From Branchiostoma floridae (lineage: Eukaryota > Chordata > Leptocardii > Amphioxiformes > Branchiostomatidae), in contig NC_049989.1 of the NCBI RefSeq assembly GCF_000003815.2, forward strand, positions 9,278,880-9,342,879: 64,000 bases of DNA. Direction: 5' to 3'. The notes under the pieces were generated by a model. It was not told the origin of the DNA. It saw only the letters and a program-made list of their open reading frames with translations, and ran no database searches. Every line of letters starts with the position of its first letter. Positions within the stretch are counted from its first letter, which is position 1. The translations under genes were made by a program, and so were the position numbers. This document shows, one piece after another, positions 30,129 to 42,900 of the stretch.

Positions 30129-31673
30129 ACACCATAAATGACATATTTCCCACCCTGCTGCGAAACTTAAATTTACAATGTACAGTAGAATCTAATTCAG
30201 AAATGGGTGGTGTGAGGCATCTTTGGGTTGCATTTCATTTTCCTATCATCTGAAGGCCTAAAAAAAGAACCATAAATGCATTTGCCTGGAGGACATCTTG
30301 TTTGAAACCAGACTTTAAACCAATTACAGCTGCTTCTTGTGATTGGTTGTTGAAAACCATTGATAAGGTGGATAAGGATTCTTTTTTTCAACACTTTGAA
30401 CTGAAGCCCAAACTCGCAAATGTTAACCGCCAGCAGTTTTAAAAAAGATCATGTAGGAACAGTTCGGAGATTGTGGGGGATTTGTGACAGCAGTGCTTTT
30501 GAACCCTCAAAAGAGTCCAAGGTCATTCTGGCTCACTTTTAATGAGCGTAACCAATGCATCGCCATGACAAAGTAAAGACCATCCACTTCAGGGAATCAG
30601 ACAGTGTTGAAATCTTTTAACCTTTCAAATGCAATATTCAGTTATGTACACTCAGTGTACCACCACACAACACTATGTTTCAAACAATAGATTTTGAACT
30701 TGTAATGCATCAATAACTGTGGACACTCTAACAACCAACAAGACAAGGGCTCTCCCCCAACTGTTTGGTGTCAAAGTGTTGAACGTTAACGGGTTGATTC
30801 ATATTCTTTTTTTAAATCAGAAAAACCTCATTCGCAATCTGAGAGCCACTAAATTGAATTGTTATGACTTTACACAAGTTGGCATGAGCCATGACCTATT
30901 ATCCTATAGGGGGGGGGGGGGTCCTTTCTATTTGCCAGTGTGACTCAGCTGGCCGTAGGTCCTGTCCATTAACTGAGCACTCCCAGAGATAATGACTTCT
31001 CCAAGGCTACATGTCTCTCAACTAAGCAAGGAAGATATCTGTGGAGTTTTCTAGTTTGGGCTAGACAAGGGTAATACTGCAAATCATCCCTCTTACTTTG
31101 TGGAGGTTTCAGTTTGCAGCATTGTAAAACAAAACTTGTGGTATCTTTGAGTTCACTGTTGAAAGAATATAAGATACAGCAGAAGAAACAACTTTTTTCG
31201 AAATTGAACCAGTGAATAGTACAGAATACCATGAATAGTCTGGTATGTTGACATTTTGGCTCCTGTGGTAACTTTTGGGACTATACATTGTTTTCATTCA
31301 TATTTTTCCCACTTGGTATATGATTCTCCTGTGAAAATCAGAGATACAAGCAGTGTGGCTCAAACGTAGCCTCTACCAGGCTCCACAGGTCGCTGGAAAA
31401 CTTTGTCACAAACTATTCTCCTCGGCCAGATACTACTCCTCTGTTATGCTAGATCTATCTGGCCAATTTCTACTATTTCTCCCACAACCTGTGGAGCCTG
31501 GCAGATGCAAGCTCAAATGTACCAGCTAAGAAACTGGATTGTGAATCTCTTACATGTACTACTGCACATCTACATGTGTACATTGCTCTCTGTGGTACAC
31601 ACAGAGGAAGGCCATGCCTACTGACTGTATACTACATACGAGGGACACTACAGACTGACAGAAGGGTTCTCGC
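30129..31673. other. Intergenic sequence
   Basis: No gene supported. A 13-bp run of G lies near 30909-30921. Inverted pieces around TAGCCTCTACCAGGCTCCAC (near 31368) and CCTGTGGAGCCTGGCAGAT (near 31489) may be another decayed foldback element. Confidence 0.35.
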
Positions 31674-32063
31674 TAAGGGTGGGTACTGGTACAGAAAATT
31701 CAGGTCCGGTTCAGGTCCCGGTCCGGACCTAATTCACTATGTGAATAATACTCAGAACAATGGTCCATTCCGATACAAAGAAATCTGTTTGGTGGAGTAT
31801 TTGAGTCCCACTGGCGTTTTAACATCTTACACGGCTAACTGCTCTATATGATTGACTGTAAAACTGGGTTGACATTACAATAAACTGTATTCTACTTCGC
31901 TCTTGCTATTTTCTTCAACCTGTAATCACCAAATATGTGAATTTTTGTCCATATAACCTCTTCATTTTCTAATAGGTCTAACATCCGGTCCACCAAATTT
32001 TTACAGGTCTGTTTTTTCTGGACCGGTCCAATAAGAAAAACCGGTTTTGTAACGGTACACCTA
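31674..32063. mobile_element. hAT-type element, second copy of the TAGGGCTGGGTACCGG family
   Basis: The left end TAAGGGTGGGTACTGGTAC and the body (CAGGTCCGGTTCAGGTCC, then ACCGGTCCAATAAGAAAAACC) match 14036-14468. The right end has lost part of the terminal repeat. The flanks GTTCTCGC and GTTCTCCC agree at seven of eight positions, fitting an old 8-bp target duplication. Confidence 0.75.
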
Positions 32064-33935
32064 GTTCTCCCAAGCCTTTTCACTTCAGCAAAGGGGCCCC
32101 CTACGCTGTGATTTGGATCCCCAGTATGCTTAGCCATGGCAATTGTTGACGGGGTTTCTTTTGCTTGCAGTCTCACATATTCGCTATAGGGACTACTATT
32201 TAAGTTGTGATGTTAGATAACACATATTGCCCTTCTTTACTTAACAATGGAAAGTGAGTGACAATGTTGGTGATGTATGTATCCTTCCATGTACAAGGTC
32301 AGGTACCAAGCAACAGACAGCTGACAAAGATATTTTCCACCATGGAAAAATAAACATTTATTCAGTGGCAAATGACCTCTCACCCCACCTGCAGGTGACC
32401 AATCACATGTAAGCATACATGATTCAATTATCCTTTTTTTTCTCTGGTTGGTTGCTTGGCTCACATAGTACAATTCGATTGGTAGATGGCCACTTCCATC
32501 AGTACACATACTGATCTGATGCACTTTTTCTTCAAATACCTGGACAAGATCTCTGGTCCACATGTTTAAGACAAGACTATTCTACTGCAATGCAACATTA
32601 CCATCCTGTACAGTTAATTACAATTAAGCATGCCAGGCTTAAATAATTACAAAAAGGCAGTACTTCATGTGATGAACCGATCCTATTACTCGATAGAATT
32701 GTGAACTCTTCTTATTTTCATGCCACTGCGTTACAATTCTGTTTCCATAATCTTGGTAAGAAACAAGTCGTAAAATGGCTATACAGTTTTCACATCATGT
32801 TAACTGCATTACATTTAGGACATTTTCATTTCCCTATTTTGCTCGTCCTTTTAACTCGAAGAAAGCTACATAGTAGTCAATCACAGTCTTGCTGCAAACC
32901 ACATTTTTTCACTACTGTACAATATTATAATGGATACGAATATCCATTCATATATTCTTTAAAAACATTTCACCAGCTATACGGTAAGCGTTGCTATAAA
33001 ATATGCATCTAACCAACTTTCATTGGTGCGTGAAGGAGTGGGAATTTCCTTGGGGAAATCATTGCAGTGAGTCGAGAAATTTGATGGTTGAAAGATCAAC
33101 AGATAATGACAAAAACAAAGGGCTCGTAAAAATATCAAGGGTAAGTCAAGGCAGCGACAAGATAACAATCTGTCCTTTCACGATTTCAAGATTTACACAT
33201 TTGAGAATGCTTGCTGATTTGGGACAAGATTATATCGGTTGCTTTATGTGAACAGCATATGTGTCTATTTTGTGCAAAAAAATCATTTAAATGTGTCCCA
33301 TGCTTATCTTGTTTTTTCCGTATACTTTGCTCATGATCCAAAGGGTAGACACATTTTTGGTTCTCATTGCTGTATTCAAATATAGCTGTGTGAGGGGGCA
33401 TCCTATGGTTGGCCAATAGCAGGACTAGGAGCTTACATTACAAATGGGTACTTTTGTGCATCACCATCCACAAAAAACTACACCATCTTTACTGCTTTTC
33501 TGGGCACATACAGTTACTGCTGTTTAGTGATGGTCTCATATATACTTATAATATACATATATATATTTACACAGAAGCAAATTACCCACTCTCTGCAAAA
33601 AGGTTAGTTCTTTGCTAACACACCCTAATACGTTTACTGGTAACCATGTTTTACGTCAACATCCCTACTCATTTCACCAACATGACGTCGAGCCACTTCT
33701 TTTACAAGTGAAATGCTGCTTCACAGAATATTTACACATTTTTAAATAGCACAATATAAATACACTTTTAATCTTTTTTTCTCACTAGGACACAAGCACA
33801 TAACTATTAGACTTTGTTTAGTGGAACAAACATGCAAATGGCTACGACTAACCACATGGGTTATGTACAAACACATGTCAAAGCCTTAGGCTTTAATAAT
33901 TGGTTTAGCTTTACAGATTTGAAGCAGGCGCTACT
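32064..33935. other. Sequence downstream of the TMEM132 gene
   Basis: Probably the 3' UTR and downstream flank of TMEM132. ATTAAA-type signals on the minus strand lie at 33892-33897 and 33767-33772, and no canonical AATAAA stands out. No other gene is supported. Confidence 0.35.
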
Positions 33936-36900
33936 CTATGCTGAGGATTCTTTTAAGTTTTCCAGGTATTCTGTCATATCGTCATCTGGTTTCAACCCCA
34001 TTTGTCGATAGTCCCAGTCAAACTCGTCCTCCGTAGGAGGGCAGGGATTACTCGTTATTCTGATTGGGTCTTTAGGTGCCGCAAACGTGGTAAAGTTCAC
34101 GGCGGGCATAGTGTCCTCTTCAGGTGTTTCAGTTTCCTTGTTTTCGTTCTCATCAGCAGTCATGATTGGTGGTGGTGGAGGAAGAACGTCTTCGTTCTCC
34201 TCTTCGTTGACGTTCTCCACCGATCCAGTTTGGGACGGCTCTTCCGACCCCTGGGTGCTGACGGTGTTGCTGGCAGGTGCCGGGCCCTCACCAGCCTTGC
34301 CCAACCACACCCAGTCATGGGCATGGGTCAGACTCTCATCACTTCCATTGGGTATTCTCTTCTGCTTGTATCTCGCAGCAAAGAGGATACAGTTCACCAG
34401 GAACACCATGATGGCCAGGCAGAACACTCCAAGGAGAGCGTACATACCAATCTCGAGATCCGACAGCTTCCGCGGCTGTTCCACATAGTCTTGGTATGAC
34501 TCTTCGCTCTCCACTGAGACCCGTTCCACTTCCTTCTTGCTGCTGCCTGGCAGATTACCAAAGTCTAAGTTGTCCAGAGGTATGATGATGTTCTCTTCCT
34601 TTCGTCTGTCCTCCACGGTGTCAACAATCATATCGTTTTGAACTTCCTCCTCTGTTGAGGTTGGGAGCATCTCCTCTGTCTCTTCATAGACATACTCTTC
34701 ATCATTAGTGTCCTCCTTCTCTTCACCAAACTCGACACGAAGGATGTTGGAATCTACTGTCAACTCGGGTTTTGTCTTCTTGATGTCATTGGGACGATTT
34801 TCTGCGTTGAGTTCGTCCTCTTCAGCTGGGGGGTCGCTGCTTTCTAGTTTGGGAATGCTGCTGGTGAGGTTCACGTTGATCTCTGTGCGAGTGAAAGCTA
34901 ACTCGCTGCCTCGTTTGCGCCGCATGCACCCTTCAGGGATCCTTAGTTCCACCTCCAGGAGGTCACCTTTCCCGTGGCCTGTGGCGATGACACGTGGGAT
35001 GGTGTGGGTTTTGCTGGGGCTGAGGGCCACCACACGTGGGTTCAGGGATGACACTTTGATGCTGTACTCATTGTCTTCGATTTCTCGCAGCCAGAATGCT
35101 GATCCATCACTGAAAGACACTGAGACATCCAGAACTCCCCGCTGTAAGAGAGATAACAAAACATTTTTACTCTCAAAGGTCATGACATTCTGAAAAAAGA
35201 TCCAGGATATCTATCTCACACAAACTACATGACAAACTCTACATAATCCATCATCTTCATACCTCAAATACTGATACGCATGCCATTTCTGAAACTCTCC
35301 AGAGGGCGTTTACTCTTATCGGGCTGTGCCAAAAGGAGTGGCCTGTATCCTACTTCAACATTGATTGGCCATTTTTCAAACCAAGATACCCATCTGCACC
35401 GACCCCATCATGAAACTACCTCAATAAGATCATAAAAAGAAGTCATGAAGTCCTTTTAGTTTGTTCTGTTGGGCAGAGGTTAGATTTGCCAAATGCTAAA
35501 TGTGTTTTGTGAGATATCCCAAGGGATGTTAGTGGGATTCTCCAGTTGTTTCAGGAACGTGACCAGCATCAAAGTCACAGTCCTTCGGTTTTGTCTTCGA
35601 TGCAATCAGCGTTCTTTACAGCCACAGGAGTTAGAAATATTGCCATGCTGAAATTAGCTACAATCCTCCTACTGCCCTCTATGCAACACGATGATGCAAT
35701 TTCACCGATGAGGTCGGGGATGTAATTATCAGATCGACTTCTTGGAGTTCAACACGTGGCTTAGGGGCATGTCTTGCAGCAAGGACTCTGGGCAGTCTTT
35801 ATCTTTGATTGGGTTGTAACGGTTGGCAGTCTGCCCAACACTGTGTGATACACCCAAAAGATATATCTAGTCATTCTTTGGTGGTGAAATGACTTGGGTC
35901 TATTGGGGGGAAAATCCATTTTAACCCTCTTGGCACTTTATTAGCTTGTGGTAGGCCAGACGAATTCCCTTCCCTAATCAAATTCTGCGATGAAACATGC
36001 CACAATCTAAGACAGCGTAGAGGGAAATCAAGATAAAGTGCTGAACTCTCTATCCTTTGGGACATCCAATATCTGAAGTGAATCGTCTGACCGCCGTGAA
36101 CCTAAAACAACGAATCATATCTGCCGTGACTTCACCTCTTGTTGTCATTTGATTTTCTGTGTGATTCACATGATACCTAACTGCAGCATTTTTGCCAGAT
36201 TTTCTGAATACGTCTCTTATTTCTCAGAAAACTTGTCCAGCGATATGGATTGACTGAAGAAAAATGTGTCATGTTTGCCATGATTTTCGTTCTGTAAAAT
36301 TATGTTTTTCGTCAGCAATAAAAAGAATGGTTAAAAAAAAGGCTAAGAACAACAGAACAAACTAGTGTCTTACCTGATATTGTCCTGTCATTGTCTGTTG
36401 TGCCGTTGTTGTGGCTGAGAAGATCTTGCCCCCGGAGGATGGTTCAGGTGTCAGTGACATGGTAATCCCAGCAACGACAATGGCCTTGATGCCCTTGATT
36501 GTGACCTTGTCATCAGCGACCATCAGTTCCTGAGCTCCCATCAGTCTGCCATTCAGTGGAGAGATGACCTAACACAAAAGGGTCAAGAGATTTTTTTAAA
36601 CAATGCTAAAAAAAAGCTTGTATCCTCTAAATCTTGGGAGAAGATTCTGACAAAAGTCAGACTGACCATTACTGACTATAACAGGCCAAAGTGGGCCATA
36701 GCCTTTGATTGTAATTTGTTTACCAGCGAACATAATTGTACCATCAGGATACCATGTTTCTACCAAACTTCATAAAACGACACCCTACCCCCACTTACTC
36801 CCTTGCAATGCCCAGAATAGCCAGAAATTAACATTTCTGTGCATCTTAGAAAAAAGAAATGCATCAGATCTTTAAAAATTAAGTTGCAAGTATTCTCCCT

Positions 36901-39900
36901 ACGATTGTTGATATAATCCTGCAGAAGTGTACAGACAATGGTGTTGCACACTATGATAGAGCTACAACACATACCTGTATTTCTGTAGTCCCTGGCACTT
37001 TGGCGTTGACTGTCCTCCCCTTCAGGGATGCGATGGATTCGTCCGCAACACGGATAAAACTGGACACAAGTTCCGTAATCTGGAGGTACCTGTCACCCAG
37101 CAGGAACCGGTTTTCCCCGGCTGAAGAAAATCACCAGAAAAATATAAGTATTAGATATGGTGGAGAAAGTCCTCTGAAACTTGGAATCAGAATTATCAAT
37201 TTTTTTGTTTAATAAGTGTAATGCTGCGAAAATACAAAACAGAGTTGAAAACAACGCTTAAATCATGTGTCAAAACCACAATAACTTGTCCAAATTCCAA
37301 CACGAAATGTTCTGATGTAGTTAACTTGTTCTTTGTTTTGCCGACAAGTATCCACACGCCAAATATCAAATGAACCCACCTTGATCATGAGTTATGCTGT
37401 ATGCAAACAAACAAACCTAACCACAAATGGAACCAACAACACAACCTCATGGTTTAAAATATGTAATACATGTATCTGAAAACTCACCCAGGTCATCCTC
37501 TGGAGTGTAGAAACGAGTGAACACCTGCACCGTTGCATGCTGGTACCGTAGTCGACAGGCTGCCCGTGCCTTCCCCTCAGTGGCACTGTCTGGCGAGACC
37601 TCCTCGCGGAGCAGCTGACGTGGGTCAAAGTTGAGCTTTGCTGCTGCACTACGTGACTGTCTACTGAGTGGGACAAGATGACAATATAAGTTTTGGTAAC
37701 ATTTCTTTGTTAACACCTTGCCTGAGTACCATCCTCCGTAGTGACTATGGACACTACGGAGGATGGTACTCGGGCTAGTCAACACCACTGATTGCTATTG
37801 GACCCTACAACCTAAATTTGCCAACTATCAGACTAGTTTAGACATGAAAAAACTTTATGATGGATTCAATCCAATTTCCTGACTGTCTCTGGCCTTATTC
37901 ATACAGATAAAATAAATCACTGCATATTCTGAATGTAAACTGTTTAATTTCCTGCATTTCTACAGTACTCTAGAGATCTTTAGTCCCATTTGAAAAGCTG
38001 CAATCAAACTTCCGTTTCAAAATTCTTATTAAAACTTTAGATTGCCACAGGTAACTTCTGAAAGAAGAGTGACACTCCGGTCCATTGTGTGCTTTTCAAA
38101 TTTCTATTCTTTTAGCACAAACAGTGTATAGTGTACACATGCAAGTAAAGACGAGTATTTCTGCCTGGGGATACTGAAAATCTATGGTATGTTTGAGTTC
38201 AAACAATCAGCAGCGACAAAATGGGAGCATATGTTTGCAGTGAGATAACTTTCCAGTCAGAGGTCACCTTGTAAACGTTTTAAAAATCACAGAATAAGAA
38301 AATAAATAATTCATGACAGTAAAATGTGATAGTGAGAGAAGCACACCTGTTATAATTGTTGTCTGACACTAGCGCCACCTTCCATCCCTTGATCTGACTC
38401 AGTCGGGTGTCGCTGAGCTCTACGGTGAGGGGCAGCTCCGGCATCCATACCGTGAAGTTCAGTTCCGTAAACACGTCTGCGTACGAGACAATGATGGTGG
38501 CGTGCTGTGATCCTCTCATTTCTGTGCCGTCAAGATACACCATGGAACAGTCGTGCATTACCTTAGATGAGGGGAGAGAAGCAAACTTTTATTGCATGAT
38601 CATTTATATCTTGATTTCCTGAAACAAATTACATGTTCACACATATATACTTACCGGTATTCAATTGACAAAAAATCATCATGATGAGTACTTAAAATAA
38701 GTTTCCTACAAATTGCTAAAATACTTCAAGATAATCATTTTTATAAAAACTATTTGGGACGAACGAACCCACTCAAATGCTATCACAGAAATATCAGTAA
38801 ACGTGATGTCTTAACAGACTCAGCAGATAATTTGAATCTGCCAAAGGTTAATTACCTGCGCGCGGAGGCGTGAATTATTGACAAACAGACAGACTTCCCC
38901 GCTAAAATTGCTTTTCCGTAATTTGCCACACGGATGATTCTAAATCTTATTTCCGAGCGGAATGGAGGCGAGAAATGTATGGAAGAACACGGGTCAGTCT
39001 GTAGGGCAATAACACCTACATGGTATGTTCACAATGGAGCCATTAACACAGTGAAATATGGCAGACTTCAGCACTCTGGTGCTGTAAAACATATAATAGC
39101 TTTCATATCAAAGTATACTACAGAGAGTGTATCATCCAAATGGCATATAAAATGCGGGGGCGAAAGGGTATAGAAAAGTAACCCACGTTTCTTATGAATA
39201 ATCAATGAGATGAACACGGATGCCTCAAGGGTTCAACAATAACACATCTGGCAGTTTTAGAAAAGCTGATGCTGGTGTTTCTCAAAAACGCTTAGTGTTT
39301 TGATTGCATGCATGTCTTTTTCAAGCTCATAAGTGAAAAAAGATTCCTTCATAGTCATACATTTCAAACAGTTATAGTTTAAAAAACTAATTTTCTATCT
39401 TGTATAACATGGGGAGGAGTATTGTGCGTGCATTGAAAACAAGTGTTTTATGACAATTTAGCCCATTACAGGAATTTTGTTTTGCAACAAGCAAAATATC
39501 TTTGCAGATGTTATTTTTCTACGTTATCTTTCATGAGCAGTTTCAGGTATCCTTATCTCAGCATTGAGTATTCCGCACCATAGTCAAGCTGAAATTTTTA
39601 CCTTGATAACATCAGTGCCTGGCGACGTGCACGTCGCCTTATCGCTGATATCAATCACCTTCCCAGACCGCATCACGGCAAGCACACGCAGCGGTGTCGA
39701 CACATGCAGCCCATTCAAGACTGCTGTATTCAAGAGCTGAGTATGCTGTTAAGTAGAAAACAACAAGAAAAACGATTAACACAACATGAACATGTCATAA
39801 AAACAATCAATAATGTTTTCTTCTAATTTCTGTCAGGTCATACATAATGGGATATTCTCGTAATCCTCTTTACTTCCATTAGGCCATTTCTTTGTACAGG

Positions 39901-42900
39901 TAAGTTTGTAATGCTTATCCAAACAATCTAACAAGGTGGTCTTCAGCACAGCAAAGCTCATGTCAGTTATTTTAGCAACTGTGCTATAAGTCTTTACCTA
40001 AAATGGCAAACGAGAATAGCTCTTAAAATACACAACTCAATCTTTTGATTCTACTTCTGTCCTATGAGTAAGTCTGTAATTATTGTTTTTGTTGGTTTTC
40101 TGAGTATTACAGTTGGTCTTCAATTGAAAGATCTACCATTAATAATAATAAACAAGATGTCGGATGGCTATAGAATTGTGTGTGGCCAAGTCTCCATGCT
40201 CTAGTAATCAATCAAGTTCACATGTATTGACAGCAGCTGTCACCTTAGCAATGGGGACAAGGATGGGTCTCTCTTCCTCCGAACTTTCCTCGCTGTCCTC
40301 CCGAATTTCTAGATGGGTGATGATCTTCTGGTTCGGGGTGAAGACCTCCCGCTGCATGTCCTTGACCTCGTATTCGATGCGCCAGTTGATGCGAGGACCA
40401 CCATGTTCAAGGCTCGACACGTTACCCGCCAGGAGGTCCCACTCGAAAATTGGTCTGGGGGGAATTTCTCTGCAAAAACAAAAGATTTTGTCAGACCGAC
40501 TTATTTTAAAAAATGAGAATATATTGATATAACCAAAGACATAAAATATTTCCATAAAAGCCTACAAAATCTAATTTCTCTTCTACATTAAGTTTGTCAA
40601 GTGCAAAAGGTCACTCCTATCCAAGGAAATAATTTTTCTTCTAATCCTATCACAAGTAAGCAAAGACTGCTTTATTTCAAATGTCAAATCCATATAAAAA
40701 TATTAAAGTGCCACATAAAATCAACCAAGTGTTATAGACAAAATAAAGTATACTGGTATATAAGAAGAAGTATATTGATAGATATATTGTTACTATGAAG
40801 AAGTATATTGAAATTTTTGATACAACACGACGTGTAGACCAGATTTTAAGGGCTAAGTAAGGCACTGATTTTATTGTTTGAAACTAATAACATTGCATTG
40901 ACTTTGACGGAGTAACCAAAATGAATTGTATACATTAGAGAAAATTACATAGGGCCCCTATTAACAGCACGTATTGCATCCTCCCAATTTAGTGATGGGT
41001 TGTACAAACCCAGACTTATTATCTTCCAGAATATCTATGTGAGATCATTACCCAGTCTGTCACTGGGAGGGCTAAATGTACCTACTGGGAAATTGATGGG
41101 CTACATGAGACTGAGGCTGAACATGTGCAGGCATTCCGCAGGGGTTCTCAATTTTTCATGAGCCTGTTTACACAGTAACTCCATCTAACAATGAATCACA
41201 CATTTAGACATGAAAATTACTCCACTATCCTGACCTCCCTGAGATGTCTGGTCGTTTAACAACCACCAAAATGGCTTTGGAGATATCCTCTGTCAAATAT
41301 GCTTTGATGTCCCCCACATACAAGTGCCTCAATCGTTGGCAACAATTTGTCCCAAACATAGCAGTCATAGCCTGGTAAGGACCAGGGATTTTGGACTCCA
41401 TGTTGGGTTTCAACCAAATAGTCTCTTTGACCCCATGGAAGGACAAGCCGATCACTATTTCAGCACTGTACCCACTTAGCATTGGGATAACATCCATTTT
41501 TGGAGACTAAATCCGAGGGACAAATTAGGAAGGGGCCATTATTTGGGAGGAAAATTGGAAAAAATTCTCCAGGGCGCAGTTCATCATTTAATCCATGCAC
41601 ACAGACAGAAATGAGCTCATGTTTCATAGTAATGTTGGTAATGAGAATCTATAGACCTAATTCCACAACCTGTCACTTAGTCCAAAACTTGGCTTGCTGA
41701 TATCTTATTCTCATATTACAGGTAATATTACACCCTGCTACCCGTTATGTCTGTATTTGAGTGGCGTGCATGTGAGCATGGATATAGATTTTTTACTAAT
41801 ATGGTAATATTTATTCTGCAATGCAATGGAATCCTGTCATATCAAATATTCAATTTCTGGTCCAAGAAAATTATGGTACAATTCTGCACATTCAACTAAT
41901 GTGAAGCCTTACCTCTAGTCACCAAATGCATATTTTTGACACTACATTATTTGAAAGTTTTCCTTATCTACACAATTATCTCATTTCCCTTTCAAAAATC
42001 AATGACATGTTTCATACACAAATTTTAGGCAGCTCATTTCAGATAAGCCACAGGACAGCAGCATTTTCTTTGGCTCCATGGGGCAAAATTTAATTACAAA
42101 GTGTGTTACTCTATAAAAAAAGACAGATGTGTATACAAAACACAATTTTTGCTGTCCCCATTATCATATATAAACACTAATGAATGATAAGAAGACCATG
42201 AAAGATAGCTGTTTTAGTGTGAAAAAGTCATTCTTTATGAGGGAGGTGCAACATGCATATACTTTTTTCTATGAACTATGTATAAATGTCATCTGCTTTA
42301 TGACTTAAAATGGACTTCAAGTGCATATAAAGATCAAAGAGATCCCAATAATGATGTCCATTACACAATGAATGACCAACCCTAAGCCATATAAGCACTC
42401 TGGTCCCACCATTTCAATTGCATAGAAAAGGGGGCCAAGAATTAATCTAGGCTAGGATTAGGGTTTGCCATTCAATATGGCTAAGTACACAGTGGGACTG
42501 ATTCTGATACTGTAAACAATTTAAGCTGAAAGTTGTGAAACCTCTGACACTTGGTGAAATCTGTACCAAAGCCACCTGTACTTTTGCCCCATTGTACCAA
42601 AGAAGTTTGACTGCCATGGAGGGACAAGTGTGAGCATGATTCTTCACATTCTGTTGTACAGGAAATTCCAACTCAAAACTTTCCAAACACTGTTCACATT
42701 CAAGAGGGCTTTGAAATGCTATTAGCGTCCTGAGTCTGTGGCCCGAACTTCAGGAGGGACAAAAGGAGGGAGAGGTACGGCGAGCACGGCAAGACTCTGG
42801 AGTGTGGTTTCTAAACACAGCTGCCTGCGTGGTCTTCTCTCCGATAACCCAAAGTTTGTTGACGTTTCTGCTTGGAGGGTATCGCGCCTCCTCTGGCTGA

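Noticed and set aside
34002-35193. Plus-strand open frames of 133-165 codons opposite the last TMEM132 exon
   Set aside because: They are antisense shadows of a long acidic coding exon; no splice signals or independent motif.
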